64,000 bases of DNA from an uncultured Candidatus Saccharibacteria bacterium. GTDB taxonomy: Bacteria > Patescibacteriota > Saccharimonadia > Saccharimonadales > Saccharimonadaceae. The position numbers and the translations under genes were made by a program. Each line of letters opens with the position of its first letter. The stretch's first letter is position 1. The stretch covers positions 1 through 64,000 of the forward strand of contig CALHWE010000014.1 in NCBI GenBank assembly GCA_938036785.1, read 5' to 3'. The notes below the pieces were generated by a model. The model had not been told where the DNA came from. It searched no databases and saw nothing but the letters and a program-made list of their open reading frames with translations. Positions 7,288 through 15,760 of this stretch are shown here, in pieces.

Positions 7288-8886
7288 TTATCGCCAATCC
7301 ACTGTATATTCATTGCGCAGCATTGCAGTGATGGTGCGAGCTTGTAGGGTGGTTTTTGTCCCAGGATTAAGAATGCCGTGAGGGTCAAAGAGCTGCTTGA
7401 TTTGCCGGTAGAGAGCTGTAAGGTCTGGGTTTTGCGCGGCGCGCACAAAACGAGTTTTGAGCCTGCCCTCACCACCACTCATCACCAAATGGCCGTCGTA
7501 TAGCGCAAGCAGCTTAGTGAGCTCGTCGTAGAGCTTAAAGATCTTCTGCTTATCACTCACTTTGCGCAGTGAGAAGCGCGGATAGACACCATAAAGATTC
7601 AGGCTAGGGTAACCAGCAAGGGGCAGTGGTAACTGCAGTGCACGAGCAAGTGGCGCGAGCGCCCGAGCAAATTCTTCGAAGCGCTGCGGCGGCACATAAA
7701 ACCCCTCAAACAAGCGCGGCGCACCAATATGCGCGGCATCGGGCCAGCGATACTGATCGAGCGCAGCAAACCCTGCCGCCACATCTTCATCATCGTCATC
7801 TTCGACAATAGTGACGATCGTCTCGCCTGCAGATTGGAGCTGCTCAAGCTTGGCCTGCTTGCGAGCACGTGTTCGGTTATTAAAATCATCAAGCGTCACG
7901 AGCAAAACTGCCTGTGGTGCAAATTGCTGAGCAGCCGTCTCGTAAAAAGCATATTTTTTGCCATCACGGCGGAGTTGCTCAAAAATCGCTGCATCGAGAT
8001 AGCTGAGCTGTGCTGGTTGAAGTGCATCAATATCATCAATCGCTGCCTGAGCATCGCTACTACTCCGAAATACCAAAGCCGCCCTTGTCTTGCGAAAGCT
8101 AAAGAATTCTGTCTTGAGAATCAGCTCGTCAATAATCCCCAGCGTTCCCTCACTCCCTACAAAGAGTGGCCCGAGGTCAAACGTCCCATCGGGCTGCTTA
8201 ACCCGCGCAATACCACTATAACCAGACGTGTCATTGGGGTTAATCTGTTCGATCAGCGCTGCATTGTCAGTAATAATCGCATCGATACCACGATAGATAT
8301 CACCTTCAAACCCAGGCAAGCCTTTGCGCTGGCTGAGCTCACGCCGCGAGAGACGCTCTGTCTGCATGACATCGCCATTGGCAAGCACAACCTCGATCTG
8401 GTCAATCGCTTCGGCTGGATCGGTCGCTCGGCTTAGCAGTGTTCCGTGTGCACCAGCTGCAATGACTCCGCCAACTGTACCTCGCTGGCCAGTCAGCGGT
8501 CCAACACCAGCACCATGCATACTCAGCGCCGCTGCTACACTGTGTGCTGGTACACCTGGCTGGACGCGAACCCGCTGCGATTTACCATCATATTCAAAGA
8601 TCGTGTCGAGAGCTGCCGTATCGAGCAGTATCCCCTGCCCCACGGCGCCACCCAGCGCACCACAGCCAGCGCCGCGTGTGACAACTGGTATCCTGTGGCC
8701 TTTCTCGGCCATTTGCCAGGCAAAACGGGTGATCTTGCGAATATCACTCACAACGCGCGGCACTACCACGAGTTCTGGCGTTGCCGCTAGAATACCGGCA
8801 TCTGCACTGACTGACGCACGCCAATCGGCCCGAGTCGAAACAGACCCGGCAATATGACTGCGTAAATAATTTGCAATTTTACTCAC
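7288..8886 (-). CDS. FAD-linked oxidase (PCMH type, GlcD-like)
   Basis: 532 residues from a GTG start preceded by GGGGGAAG. The N-terminal 220 residues form a PCMH-type FAD domain: VPRVVSDIRKITRFA, then VVTRGAGCGALGGAVGQGI and the GPLTGQRGTVGGVIAAGAHGT loop. A substrate-binding cap follows, and the C-terminus ends in the typical HGILNPGTK. The family oxidises 2-hydroxy acids or sugar lactones using FAD (glycolate or D-lactate dehydrogenases, aldonolactone oxidases). Substrate cannot be read from sequence. It lacks a signal peptide, so is cytoplasmic or membrane-associated. It diverges from recG; a TATAGT-like box lies upstream near 8918. Confidence 0.8.
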   Translation of the reverse strand: MSKIANYLRSHIAGSVSTRADWRASVSADAGILAATPELVVVPRVVSDIRKITRFAWQMAEKGHRIPVVTRGAGCGALGGAVGQGILLDTAALDTIFEYDGKSQRVRVQPGVPAHSVAAALSMHGAGVGPLTGQRGTVGGVIAAGAHGTLLSRATDPAEAIDQIEVVLANGDVMQTERLSRRELSQRKGLPGFEGDIYRGIDAIITDNAALIEQINPNDTSGYSGIARVKQPDGTFDLGPLFVGSEGTLGIIDELILKTEFFSFRKTRAALVFRSSSDAQAAIDDIDALQPAQLSYLDAAIFEQLRRDGKKYAFYETAAQQFAPQAVLLVTLDDFNNRTRARKQAKLEQLQSAGETIVTIVEDDDDEDVAAGFAALDQYRWPDAAHIGAPRLFEGFYVPPQRFEEFARALAPLARALQLPLPLAGYPSLNLYGVYPRFSLRKVSDKQKIFKLYDELTKLLALYDGHLVMSGGEGRLKTRFVRAAQNPDLTALYRQIKQLFDPHGILNPGTKTTLQARTITAMLRNEYTVDWR

Positions 8887-8949
8887 ACTTCCCCCGTTAG
8901 CTTACTGCTTATACTATAGCACAGGGCAGCGCATTTACACCAGGTGCGG

Positions 8950-8955
8950 TACAAT
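8950..8955 (+). promoter_or_regulatory. -10 box of recG, leaderless
   Basis: TACAAT ends 6 bases before the GTG at 8962. The apparent longer reading frame from 8944 would start inside this box and is rejected. Confidence 0.65.
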
Positions 8956-8961
8956 AAAAAT

Positions 8962-10992
8962 GTGAACGTATCGACACAGCTCTCTCAAATCAAAGGTGTT
9001 GGGCCAAAAACAGCTGAGCAACTGGCTCAGGCTGGGCTCTTGACTGTCAATGACCTCATCATGTTTTTGCCGCGCAAGCACGATGATTTTACTGCGGCGA
9101 GCTCAATCGCAACATTGACACCAGGCAATGTGACGATTACGGCGCGTTGCGAATCAATCAGCACGCGCACGGTGCGGCGTGGTCTCCGCATTACTACAGC
9201 AGTACTGGCAGATAGCTCGGGCAAGCTCAACGCCGTGTGGTTTAACCAGCCATATCGAGTGCAGCAGCTTGCGAGTGGGGATGAATGTTACTTTCGGGGA
9301 CAATTTGAGTATAAGAATGGCCGCTACCAACTCACCAATCCAAGTGCCGAGCGCGTCAAAGAGCTTGCCCACCATGACACTAACCTACTGCCCATCTACC
9401 ACGCAGTGCACGGCCTCAAGAGCCAGCTAGTACGCAAACTACTCACTGAGCTGCGACCACTGATCACAATGCTGCCCGAGACACTCCCCTCGCACATTGT
9501 TGCACACGAAGGCTTAATGAGCCGGAGCGAGGCGCTGCTTGCGATGCATTTCCCTACCACATCAGAGGGTATCGCAAGAGCACGCCAGCGCTTTGCCTTT
9601 GAGGAACTCTTTAGCTTGCTGCTTGCTAGTCAGCTCAATCGCCAGGCACATGCTCAGCTCCAAGGCTATGTCATACCATTTGAGCAAGCTATTGTGAAGT
9701 CATTTGTGAGTGCTCTACCCTTTACTCTCACAGACGATCAACGCCGAGTAGCCTGGGATATCCTGCAAGACTTTCAGCGTAGTACACCAATGAATCGCCT
9801 CCTCCAAGGTGACGTGGGTAGTGGCAAAACAGTGGTCGCTGGCCTGGCCGCTCGTCAGGCTGCTAGTGCTGGCTACCAAACCGCCTTGATGGCACCAACA
9901 GAGATTCTTGCCCGTCAGCACGCCGCCACGCTCGATGCATTACTTACGCCCTTTGGCATCAAAGTTGGGCTGCTGACTGGCAGTGTGACCGGTGCTACGC
10001 GTAGTGAGCTTGTGCAGCGAATTGCACGCGGCGAGGTAGATGTCGTAGTGGGGACACACGCACTCATCCAAGACTCGGTGAATTTTGTACGGCTTGGCTT
10101 TGTGGTAATCGACGAGCAGCACCGTTTTGGCGTGACGCAGCGCCAGAAGCTACTTGATAAATCCGGCCATATGCCACACCTACTTGCTATGACAGCGACA
10201 CCGATCCCCCGCAGCCTTGCCCTGACCGTCTATGGCGAGCTCGATATTAGCATCATTAGCCAGCGCCCTGCCGGTCGCCAGCCGATCATCACCAAGATTA
10301 TTTCTCCCGCCTCGCGCCCAGCCCTATACCAACGCGTCACGGAGGAACTCGAGGCTGGCAGCCAAGCCTATGTTGTCTGCAGCCTCATCGACGACAATCC
10401 CGACAATGACGCACGCAGTGTTGAGACAACTGTACGCCACCTCAAGAGTAGCACCTTAGGCCGATGGCGAATTGGCTTGCTTCACGGCAAGATGAAGCCT
10501 GCTGACAAAGAACGGGTGATGCAAGAATTTCATCAGCATGTATATGATATTCTCGTGAGCACCACAGTGGTAGAAGTTGGTGTTGATGTGCCAAATGCGA
10601 CAGTGATGATGATCGAGGATGCCGAGCGATTTGGCCTTGCCCAGCTCCACCAGCTGCGTGGCCGAGTGGGACGTGGCACGCGCCAGAGCTATTGCTATCT
10701 TTTGCTTAATAACCATAGTAGGCCGAGCCAGCGTCTGCGCGAGGTGGAGGCTTCTAGCGACGGCTTTCACTTAGCAGAAGTCGACATGCAGCTCCGCGGC
10801 CCGGGCGAAATTTACGGCAAAGCTCAGCATGGCGCACTCAATCTGCGCATTGCGAGCCTAGCCGACAGCAAGGCAATCGCCCGCGCCCAAAAAGCAGCGC
10901 AAGCCTTTATCGCGAGTGGTGATTCACTCGAACACTACCCGGAGCTCCAGGCAGCCGTGCAACGCAATCAACGACTCACGACACTTAATTAG
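8962..10992 (+). CDS. recG: ATP-dependent DNA helicase RecG
   Basis: 676 residues, full length for RecG, which remodels stalled replication forks and Holliday junctions. An N-terminal helix-hairpin segment (LSQIKGVGPKTAEQLAQAG) is followed by the wedge OB-fold that contacts fork DNA, Walker A GDVGSGKT (near 285), the DEQH box in VVIDEQHRFGVTQRQ, motif III AMTATPIPR, and the C-terminal QLRGRVGRGT and PGE(I)YG(KA)Q motifs of RecG. The GTG at 8962 is chosen because the TACAAT box lies immediately upstream. A terminator follows at 10997. Confidence 0.95.
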   Translation: MNVSTQLSQIKGVGPKTAEQLAQAGLLTVNDLIMFLPRKHDDFTAASSIATLTPGNVTITARCESISTRTVRRGLRITTAVLADSSGKLNAVWFNQPYRVQQLASGDECYFRGQFEYKNGRYQLTNPSAERVKELAHHDTNLLPIYHAVHGLKSQLVRKLLTELRPLITMLPETLPSHIVAHEGLMSRSEALLAMHFPTTSEGIARARQRFAFEELFSLLLASQLNRQAHAQLQGYVIPFEQAIVKSFVSALPFTLTDDQRRVAWDILQDFQRSTPMNRLLQGDVGSGKTVVAGLAARQAASAGYQTALMAPTEILARQHAATLDALLTPFGIKVGLLTGSVTGATRSELVQRIARGEVDVVVGTHALIQDSVNFVRLGFVVIDEQHRFGVTQRQKLLDKSGHMPHLLAMTATPIPRSLALTVYGELDISIISQRPAGRQPIITKIISPASRPALYQRVTEELEAGSQAYVVCSLIDDNPDNDARSVETTVRHLKSSTLGRWRIGLLHGKMKPADKERVMQEFHQHVYDILVSTTVVEVGVDVPNATVMMIEDAERFGLAQLHQLRGRVGRGTRQSYCYLLLNNHSRPSQRLREVEASSDGFHLAEVDMQLRGPGEIYGKAQHGALNLRIASLADSKAIARAQKAAQAFIASGDSLEHYPELQAAVQRNQRLTTLN

Positions 10993-10996
10993 GCTG

Positions 10997-11016
10997 AGGT
11001 AATCTTACCTATTTTT
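10997..11016 (+). terminator. recG terminator
   Basis: AGGTA/TACCT stem with a 4-base loop, followed by ATTTTT, right after the recG stop. Confidence 0.6.
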
Positions 11017-11139
11017 AATTCTACCTTTTTTCATTCTCTCCATTCTCGCCCATTTAGTCCTGCAGGGCTCGAAAATCTCAACAAAACACATCCATAGTAA
11101 CGATTCAGCCACGCCAAAATCTGCTATACTATATGAGAT

Positions 11140-11958
11140 ATGTACAGTGGAACAACCTTTCGAGACCAGTCGGGGCACTTGGTTGGTGTTCATCAGCGGA
11201 TCGACCAGATCGCACGGCGCGACCTTGGCCAGATGTGCAGCCACCATGTCGCCATTCTTCACTTCCCAAGCTCGCGCGACATTCTCCATTTCGAGGGCAA
11301 TAATGGTCCCGACGGTATCAAACGCAAAAGCCCTAGCGTCGATGAACCCTGGCACTACATCGACCCTACCAAGCCAGACGACCGCGATCTCGTCGTTATG
11401 ATTCTCGATCATCATTACAATCTTGTTCAAGCACTACGCCAAAACAACACAGTGCGTGCCGCCTTTGAGGCAGCGTGGATGTCGCACGCTATCGTCGATG
11501 GCCTCACGCCAGCTCATCACTATCCACTGAGTGATAAAATCGAGGAACTCTGGGGTCGCCCCAAAGAGGAGCGCCTTACCGTCTTAGATAAGAACTTCAT
11601 TCACGGGACGACGGGGCTCGACACCATCAACAAAAACTGGGAATACTGGGGAGCGAAAGGCGTCTTTGCAACGCATATTCTCTTCGAGCTTGGCGTGGCC
11701 GCCTCAATGCGCACTGCCCGTTTTGCAGACACCTGCCCATCGCCCGAGTGGGTAGCTGAGGCAGAGCAACTTGGCCTAGAGGCGGTCTTTTTGCGAGCAG
11801 TGCAGCGGGTGTATGCACTTGATATGTATCATACGTTTTGGCGTAATGGCTGGACGACGGGCTTAGCCTTGCAGACGCGCAATGAACTCATCCCAGAGAT
11901 TGTTCGCACTGTTACCTTCGCGTGGTACAGTGCACTATGTGAGGCTTATCCATTATGA
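11140..11958 (+). CDS. Putative zinc-dependent phospholipase C / S1-P1 nuclease-fold protein
   Basis: 272 residues, mostly helical, no signal peptide. Histidine-rich elements occur in the order HHVAILHFPSSRDILHFEG, EPWHYIDP, ILDHHYNLV and then AWMSHAIVDGLTPAHHYP. The last fits H-x3-D-x3-P-x-H, the metal-binding signature of zinc-dependent phospholipase C and P1 nucleases. The remaining His and Asp residues could complete a trinuclear zinc site. Family membership is therefore plausible but not certain; it may be a Patescibacteria-specific branch. TATACT at 11125-11130 lies 9 bases before the ATG. The stop overlaps the start of rsmD by 4 bases (ATGA), so the two are translationally coupled. Confidence 0.55.
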   Translation: MYSGTTFRDQSGHLVGVHQRIDQIARRDLGQMCSHHVAILHFPSSRDILHFEGNNGPDGIKRKSPSVDEPWHYIDPTKPDDRDLVVMILDHHYNLVQALRQNNTVRAAFEAAWMSHAIVDGLTPAHHYPLSDKIEELWGRPKEERLTVLDKNFIHGTTGLDTINKNWEYWGAKGVFATHILFELGVAASMRTARFADTCPSPEWVAEAEQLGLEAVFLRAVQRVYALDMYHTFWRNGWTTGLALQTRNELIPEIVRTVTFAWYSALCEAYPL

Positions 11959-12509
11959 AAGTCCGAGTCATTGCTGGACGCTATGGCGGGCGTTGGCTCG
12001 ATGCACCAGATAATCGCCGTACCCATCCAATGGGCGAGCGAGTGCGCAATGCGCTGTTTAATTCGCTTGGCGATGCAGTGCAGGATACCCGCGTCCTCGA
12101 TGTCTTTGCTGGTACTGGTGCCGTTGGTCTAGAGGCGTTGAGCCGTGGAGCTCGCCAGGCAGTGTTTGTCGAGCGTGACCGCCTCGCCTTCACCATCCTC
12201 TGTAAGAATATCGCAGCGCTTGGTGCTGATTCATCTGCTACTGCAATCAAGGCTGGCGTCGGCCCATGGCTTGGTACTTACCATGATAGAGCCTTCGATA
12301 TCATCTTTGCCGACCCGCCTTACCACGATCTCCAGCTAACAACAGTTAGCCGACTTTTTACCCTTCTCAAACCAGGCGGATTTATGGTATTATCACATAC
12401 AGGAATAGGTGAGGGGCCAAAATTAGCAAACGACATTGTTGTGGTGGACAATCGTAGTTATGGAAACGCACACCTCACCTTTTTCCGCCGAGCTGATGGA
12501 CGCAGCTAA
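11955..12509 (+). CDS. rsmD: 16S rRNA (guanine(966)-N(2))-methyltransferase RsmD
   Basis: 184 residues, the usual RsmD length. The N-terminal VIAGRYGGRWL...R.TPM-like segment (RRTHPMGERVRNALFNSL) contacts rRNA. S-adenosylmethionine motif I is LDVFAGTGAVGLEALSRGA, and the catalytic motif IV is FADPPYHD. The enzyme methylates G966 of 16S rRNA in assembled small subunits. It overlaps the preceding gene by ATGA and is followed by the tRNA-Leu(UAG) promoter. Confidence 0.93.
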   Translation: MKVRVIAGRYGGRWLDAPDNRRTHPMGERVRNALFNSLGDAVQDTRVLDVFAGTGAVGLEALSRGARQAVFVERDRLAFTILCKNIAALGADSSATAIKAGVGPWLGTYHDRAFDIIFADPPYHDLQLTTVSRLFTLLKPGGFMVLSHTGIGEGPKLANDIVVVDNRSYGNAHLTFFRRADGRS

Positions 12510-12511
12510 GG

Positions 12512-12541
12512 TTGCAGATACACCAGCTCATTTGGTATAAT
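12512..12541 (+). promoter_or_regulatory. Promoter of tRNA-Leu(UAG)
   Basis: TTGCAG (12512-12517), 18-base spacer and a perfect TATAAT (12536-12541). Predicted start about 12548, just before the mature tRNA 5' end at 12553. Confidence 0.75.
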
Positions 12542-12552
12542 AACCTTGCTAT

Positions 12553-12638
12553 GCGGATGTGGTGGAATTGGTAGACACGCATGCCTTAGGAGCATGTGCC
12601 CTCGTGGCGTGAAGGTTCAAATCCTTTCATCCGCACCA
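12553..12638 (+). tRNA. tRNA-Leu(UAG), CCA encoded
   Basis: Acceptor GCGGATG pairs with CATCCGC, then A and an encoded CCA. Anticodon stem CATGC/GCATG closes the loop CTTAGGA, giving TAG (UAG). D-arm GGTAGACAC and T-arm GGTTCAAATCC are present with a class II variable arm. Confidence 0.96.
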
Positions 12639-12659
12639 ACTATCATGGGTTTGTTTTGT

Positions 12660-12683
12660 TGCCGTTTCTTGCGGCACTTTTTT
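12660..12683 (+). terminator. tRNA-Leu(UAG) terminator
   Basis: TGCCG/CGGCA stem with a 7-base loop followed by CTTTTTT. Confidence 0.75.
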
Positions 12684-12870
12684 ATAATTTGCGGCATGGA
12701 GCTTTCTTTTTTGCATCCTTCCTCAGGAATTCTATAGAAGTGTTCTATTTCTCAAATATAATTTTACACTAAGAATAAAATCTATTGAGCGCAATAAATG
12801 CTTGATAGCCCCAACAGACGAAACAAGCAAGATAATAACCTAAACTTATTGATATAGTAAAGGAGAAGCA

Positions 12871-13401
12871 ATGAGCCAACAGATAGAACGAGAGCGCACA
12901 TTCCTCGCAAAAGAGCTGCCGCAAGAAATCAAAACAACCGAGCCAACTCGCATTGTTGATATTTATATCCCAGACACGCCAGCGCATTCTCACCTTCGGC
13001 TCAGACAAAACGGCAAAACATATGAAATCACCAAGAAGACCCCTGTTGCAGCAGGTGATGCGTCCGAGCACATTGAGCAAACCATCCCTTTGACGGAGGA
13101 AGAATTCGCAGCACTCTCACGTTGCAGTGCAAAGCGCGTTGCAAAGGACCGCTACCGCGTCGTGATCGATGACATACTCGCTGAAATTGACGTGTTTATC
13201 GAGGATCTGGCTGGGCTTGTGCTGATAGATTTTGAGTTTAACACAGAAGACGAAAAGGACAACTTTATCCCACCGAGCATCGCCCTTGCCGACGTTACAC
13301 AGGAGAACTTCATTGCTGGAGGTCTGCTCGCCGGCAAGACATACGACACCATTACGCCAGAACTTGCGCGGTTTTGTTATAAAAAGCTCAGTAAAGAGTA
13401 A
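12871..13401 (+). CDS. CYTH-domain phosphatase/cyclase-like protein
   Basis: 176 residues. It opens with an IERERTFL variant of the ExExK motif and has alternating charged strands (LRLRQNGKTYEITKKTP, KRVAKDRYRVVID, AEIDVFIEDLAGLVLIDFEF), the eight-strand triphosphate tunnel fold of CYTH proteins. Characterised relatives hydrolyse triphosphates such as thiamine triphosphate or inorganic tripolyphosphate, or act as class IV adenylate cyclases; which applies is open. The ATG follows AAAGGAGAAGC. A bidirectional terminator separates it from the converging gene at 13510. Confidence 0.85.
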   Translation: MSQQIERERTFLAKELPQEIKTTEPTRIVDIYIPDTPAHSHLRLRQNGKTYEITKKTPVAAGDASEHIEQTIPLTEEEFAALSRCSAKRVAKDRYRVVIDDILAEIDVFIEDLAGLVLIDFEFNTEDEKDNFIPPSIALADVTQENFIAGGLLAGKTYDTITPELARFCYKKLSKE

Positions 13402-13429
13402 CTTTAGTTTATTCGTTATTCACTATAAA

Positions 13430-13460
13430 AATACTCACCCTGCTAGGTGAGTATTTTTTA
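13430..13460. terminator. Bidirectional terminator between convergent genes
   Basis: ATACTCACC (13431-13439) pairs with GGTGAGTAT (13446-13454), flanked by an A-run on the left and a T-run on the right, so it can act on both strands. Confidence 0.9.
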
Positions 13461-13509
13461 TATACTGCAAGTTTTCGCTCTTTTGGTCAGTGTATGAAAG
13501 TAAAGGTTT

Positions 13510-14268
13510 TTACTCCGTTACGCCCAAGACCCCATCTAGAGCATAGGCGGTTGTTTCCCAGCCATTGACGGCAATGCTGTCGATACCCATCGCGCGGACT
13601 GGGTAGTCGTTACCCCCTTCTTCGATCTTATCACCAAAGAAGAGGACTTCGCTTTTTTCTAGCCCATTAGCTTCAAGCAGCTTCTTCATACCATAGGCTT
13701 TGTCAATGCCAGGACGGGTAATGTCGGTGCTGGTAGTGCCACCAATCCGCACTTCGAGACCAGGCAACTGTGCCGCTACTTTATCGCGGTAAATTGGCCG
13801 GATATCCTTGTATTTCTCTGCCCACGCGTATTTTTCCTCTGGAGTGGCCTGCTGTCCCAAGGCAGATATAGTAATCTGGCTCTGACGATCCTCGATAATC
13901 TCACCTGCTGGGTGCTCACACCAGATCCCCATCTCCCGTGCAGTCGACTCAAGCACACTCACGATTTGCGCCTTTTGCTCATCCGTCAAGTCCTCGGCAT
14001 ACTGCAGCTGCCACTCACTCGCCTGTGGGTCGAAACGATAATAGCGTGTACCACACGTCGGCATAGCGTGAAACTTGCCCAGCAGCTCGGGCGATACATC
14101 AAGGCGGCTGGTCACCTGCTTTTGGATCTGCTTGAAGTCTCCACCAGTGATAACACACACATCATACTTCTCCAGCAAGCGCCCCAGCAAAGCCGCCATT
14201 CGGTCGCTCACGGGCGACTTCGTTACTGCTAGCGTATCGTCTAGGTCAAATGCAATCAATTTTTTCAT
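13510..14268 (-). CDS. HAD-IIB hydrolase, eukaryotic-type phosphomannomutase-like
   Basis: 252 residues. HAD motif I is AFDLDDTLA with both catalytic aspartates. ITGGDFKQI is motif II and the C-terminal VLFFGDKIEEGGNDYPVRA is motif IV, the form typical of eukaryotic-type phosphomannomutases, which interconvert mannose-6- and mannose-1-phosphate. GGTTSTDITRPGIDKAYGM is the family's substrate/lysine region. The product would feed GDP-mannose or other sugar nucleotide synthesis for surface glycans. A sugar phosphatase role cannot be excluded. The ATG is preceded by AGGAG at slightly long spacing. Confidence 0.8.
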   Translation of the reverse strand: MKKLIAFDLDDTLAVTKSPVSDRMAALLGRLLEKYDVCVITGGDFKQIQKQVTSRLDVSPELLGKFHAMPTCGTRYYRFDPQASEWQLQYAEDLTDEQKAQIVSVLESTAREMGIWCEHPAGEIIEDRQSQITISALGQQATPEEKYAWAEKYKDIRPIYRDKVAAQLPGLEVRIGGTTSTDITRPGIDKAYGMKKLLEANGLEKSEVLFFGDKIEEGGNDYPVRAMGIDSIAVNGWETTAYALDGVLGVTE

Positions 14269-14388
14269 GACAAATTCTCCTCTTGTAGCTAATTAATGTG
14301 CCATTATCATACCATAAAATATGGCAAATACATAATCGAATGATCGGTTGCTACCATTCTGCCGAGCGTAGCCATCGAGAACACCCGT

Positions 14389-15597
14389 CTATCGCACAAG
14401 CACGAAGCTATTCTTGCCCTTTTTGATCAAGCTTGAACTCGTCGCTGGTTGATCACTGGTGATTTTTGCACCATCAAGGCTAATGGCATTGTTTTTGATG
14501 AGGCGGCGTGCTTCGCCATTGCTAGCGCAGACCTCAGCCTCCACCAGAGCGGTCACCACTGATTGAGGTGAGACGGTTGGGATCTCGTCAGCCAGCGCAT
14601 CAAGATCTTCCTCGCGCAGTGTCGATAGATCATTGTCGCCAAAGAGCACACTGGTTACTCGCTCCACACTCTCGCGGCGCTCATGGCCGTGGACGATATC
14701 GGTTACTTCTCGTGCGAGAGCCTTTTGTAGGGTGCGCGCGCCAGAGTTAGCGCGGTGGGTGTCGATCAATGTTTCGATAGTTGCTTGATCAAGCAACGTG
14801 TAGATCTTGATCAAGTCTTCGCTCGTCTCGTCATCGCAGTTGAGCCAAAATTGGTAGAATTTGTATGGACTCGTCAGCGCTGGGTCAAGCCAAACTGCAC
14901 CACCTTCCGACTTGCCGAATTTCACTCCTGTCTGCTTATTAATCACGAGCGGTGCCGTCAAGACATGAGCTTCACCGCCCTCGAGCTTACGAATGAGCGA
15001 CACGCCTGTCACGCTATTACCCCATTGGTCGGCACCAGCCAATTGCAGCGTCGCGCCCTTCTCGCGATACAGATACAAGAAGTCATAGCCTTGAATCAAT
15101 GCATAACTAAATTCACCATAGCTAATGCCTGCCCCGCCTTCGCCGATCCGTTGCTGCACAAAATCGCGGTCGAGTAGCTGCGTCATACTCACATGCTTAC
15201 CGATCTGGTGCAAAAAATCGACATAATTAACACGTGCAAACCAATCGGCATTATTGACTACCGCAAAATCCTGGCCGCGAAATATCTGTCGAAATTGCGC
15301 CGTCAAGCCCTCAACACTACGTGCTACCGTTTCGGCATTGCGGAGATCACGCTCTTGCTTTTTGCCATCTGGGTCACCAATCATCCCGGTTGCACCTCCC
15401 ACAAGCAACAGTGGCGTGTGTCCATGGTCGATGAAGTGCCGGCATAGCATCATGACAGCCAAGTTGCCAATCGTCATGCTCGGTGCACTCGGGTCAACGC
15501 CAATGTAGAAAGTGCGCGGCTCATTGATGTCATTAACATTGGCAAACGTCGTTTGATTGATAAATCCGCGCCAGGTTAATTCTTCTGCTAAGGTCAT
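14389..15597 (-). CDS. tyrS: Tyrosyl-tRNA synthetase
   Basis: 402 residues. Class I motifs are present: the HIGH-equivalent SMTIGNLAV near residue 40 and KFGKS (KMSKS-equivalent) near 230. The tyrosine-specific region includes YIGVDPSAPS and GADQWGNS. The C-terminal 65 residues are an S4 RNA-binding domain (EVCASNGEARRLIKNNAISLDG). The protein charges tRNA-Tyr with tyrosine. The ATG follows GAGGACAC, a usable Shine-Dalgarno. Confidence 0.95.
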   Translation of the reverse strand: MTLAEELTWRGFINQTTFANVNDINEPRTFYIGVDPSAPSMTIGNLAVMMLCRHFIDHGHTPLLLVGGATGMIGDPDGKKQERDLRNAETVARSVEGLTAQFRQIFRGQDFAVVNNADWFARVNYVDFLHQIGKHVSMTQLLDRDFVQQRIGEGGAGISYGEFSYALIQGYDFLYLYREKGATLQLAGADQWGNSVTGVSLIRKLEGGEAHVLTAPLVINKQTGVKFGKSEGGAVWLDPALTSPYKFYQFWLNCDDETSEDLIKIYTLLDQATIETLIDTHRANSGARTLQKALAREVTDIVHGHERRESVERVTSVLFGDNDLSTLREEDLDALADEIPTVSPQSVVTALVEAEVCASNGEARRLIKNNAISLDGAKITSDQPATSSSLIKKGKNSFVLVR

Positions 15598-15760
15598 GTG
15601 TCCTCCACTCTTGCTCTTTCTTATGCTCGTGTATTGCTATTTATTTTAGCACGAAACAGCGTGAAGTAGTGGGGCTGCGCCGCAGGAAAAGACTAGCCCT
15701 ACCCACCTACATAATGCTATAATGCAGAGGAATATTGCGTGTTAGAGGAAATAAGAGATC

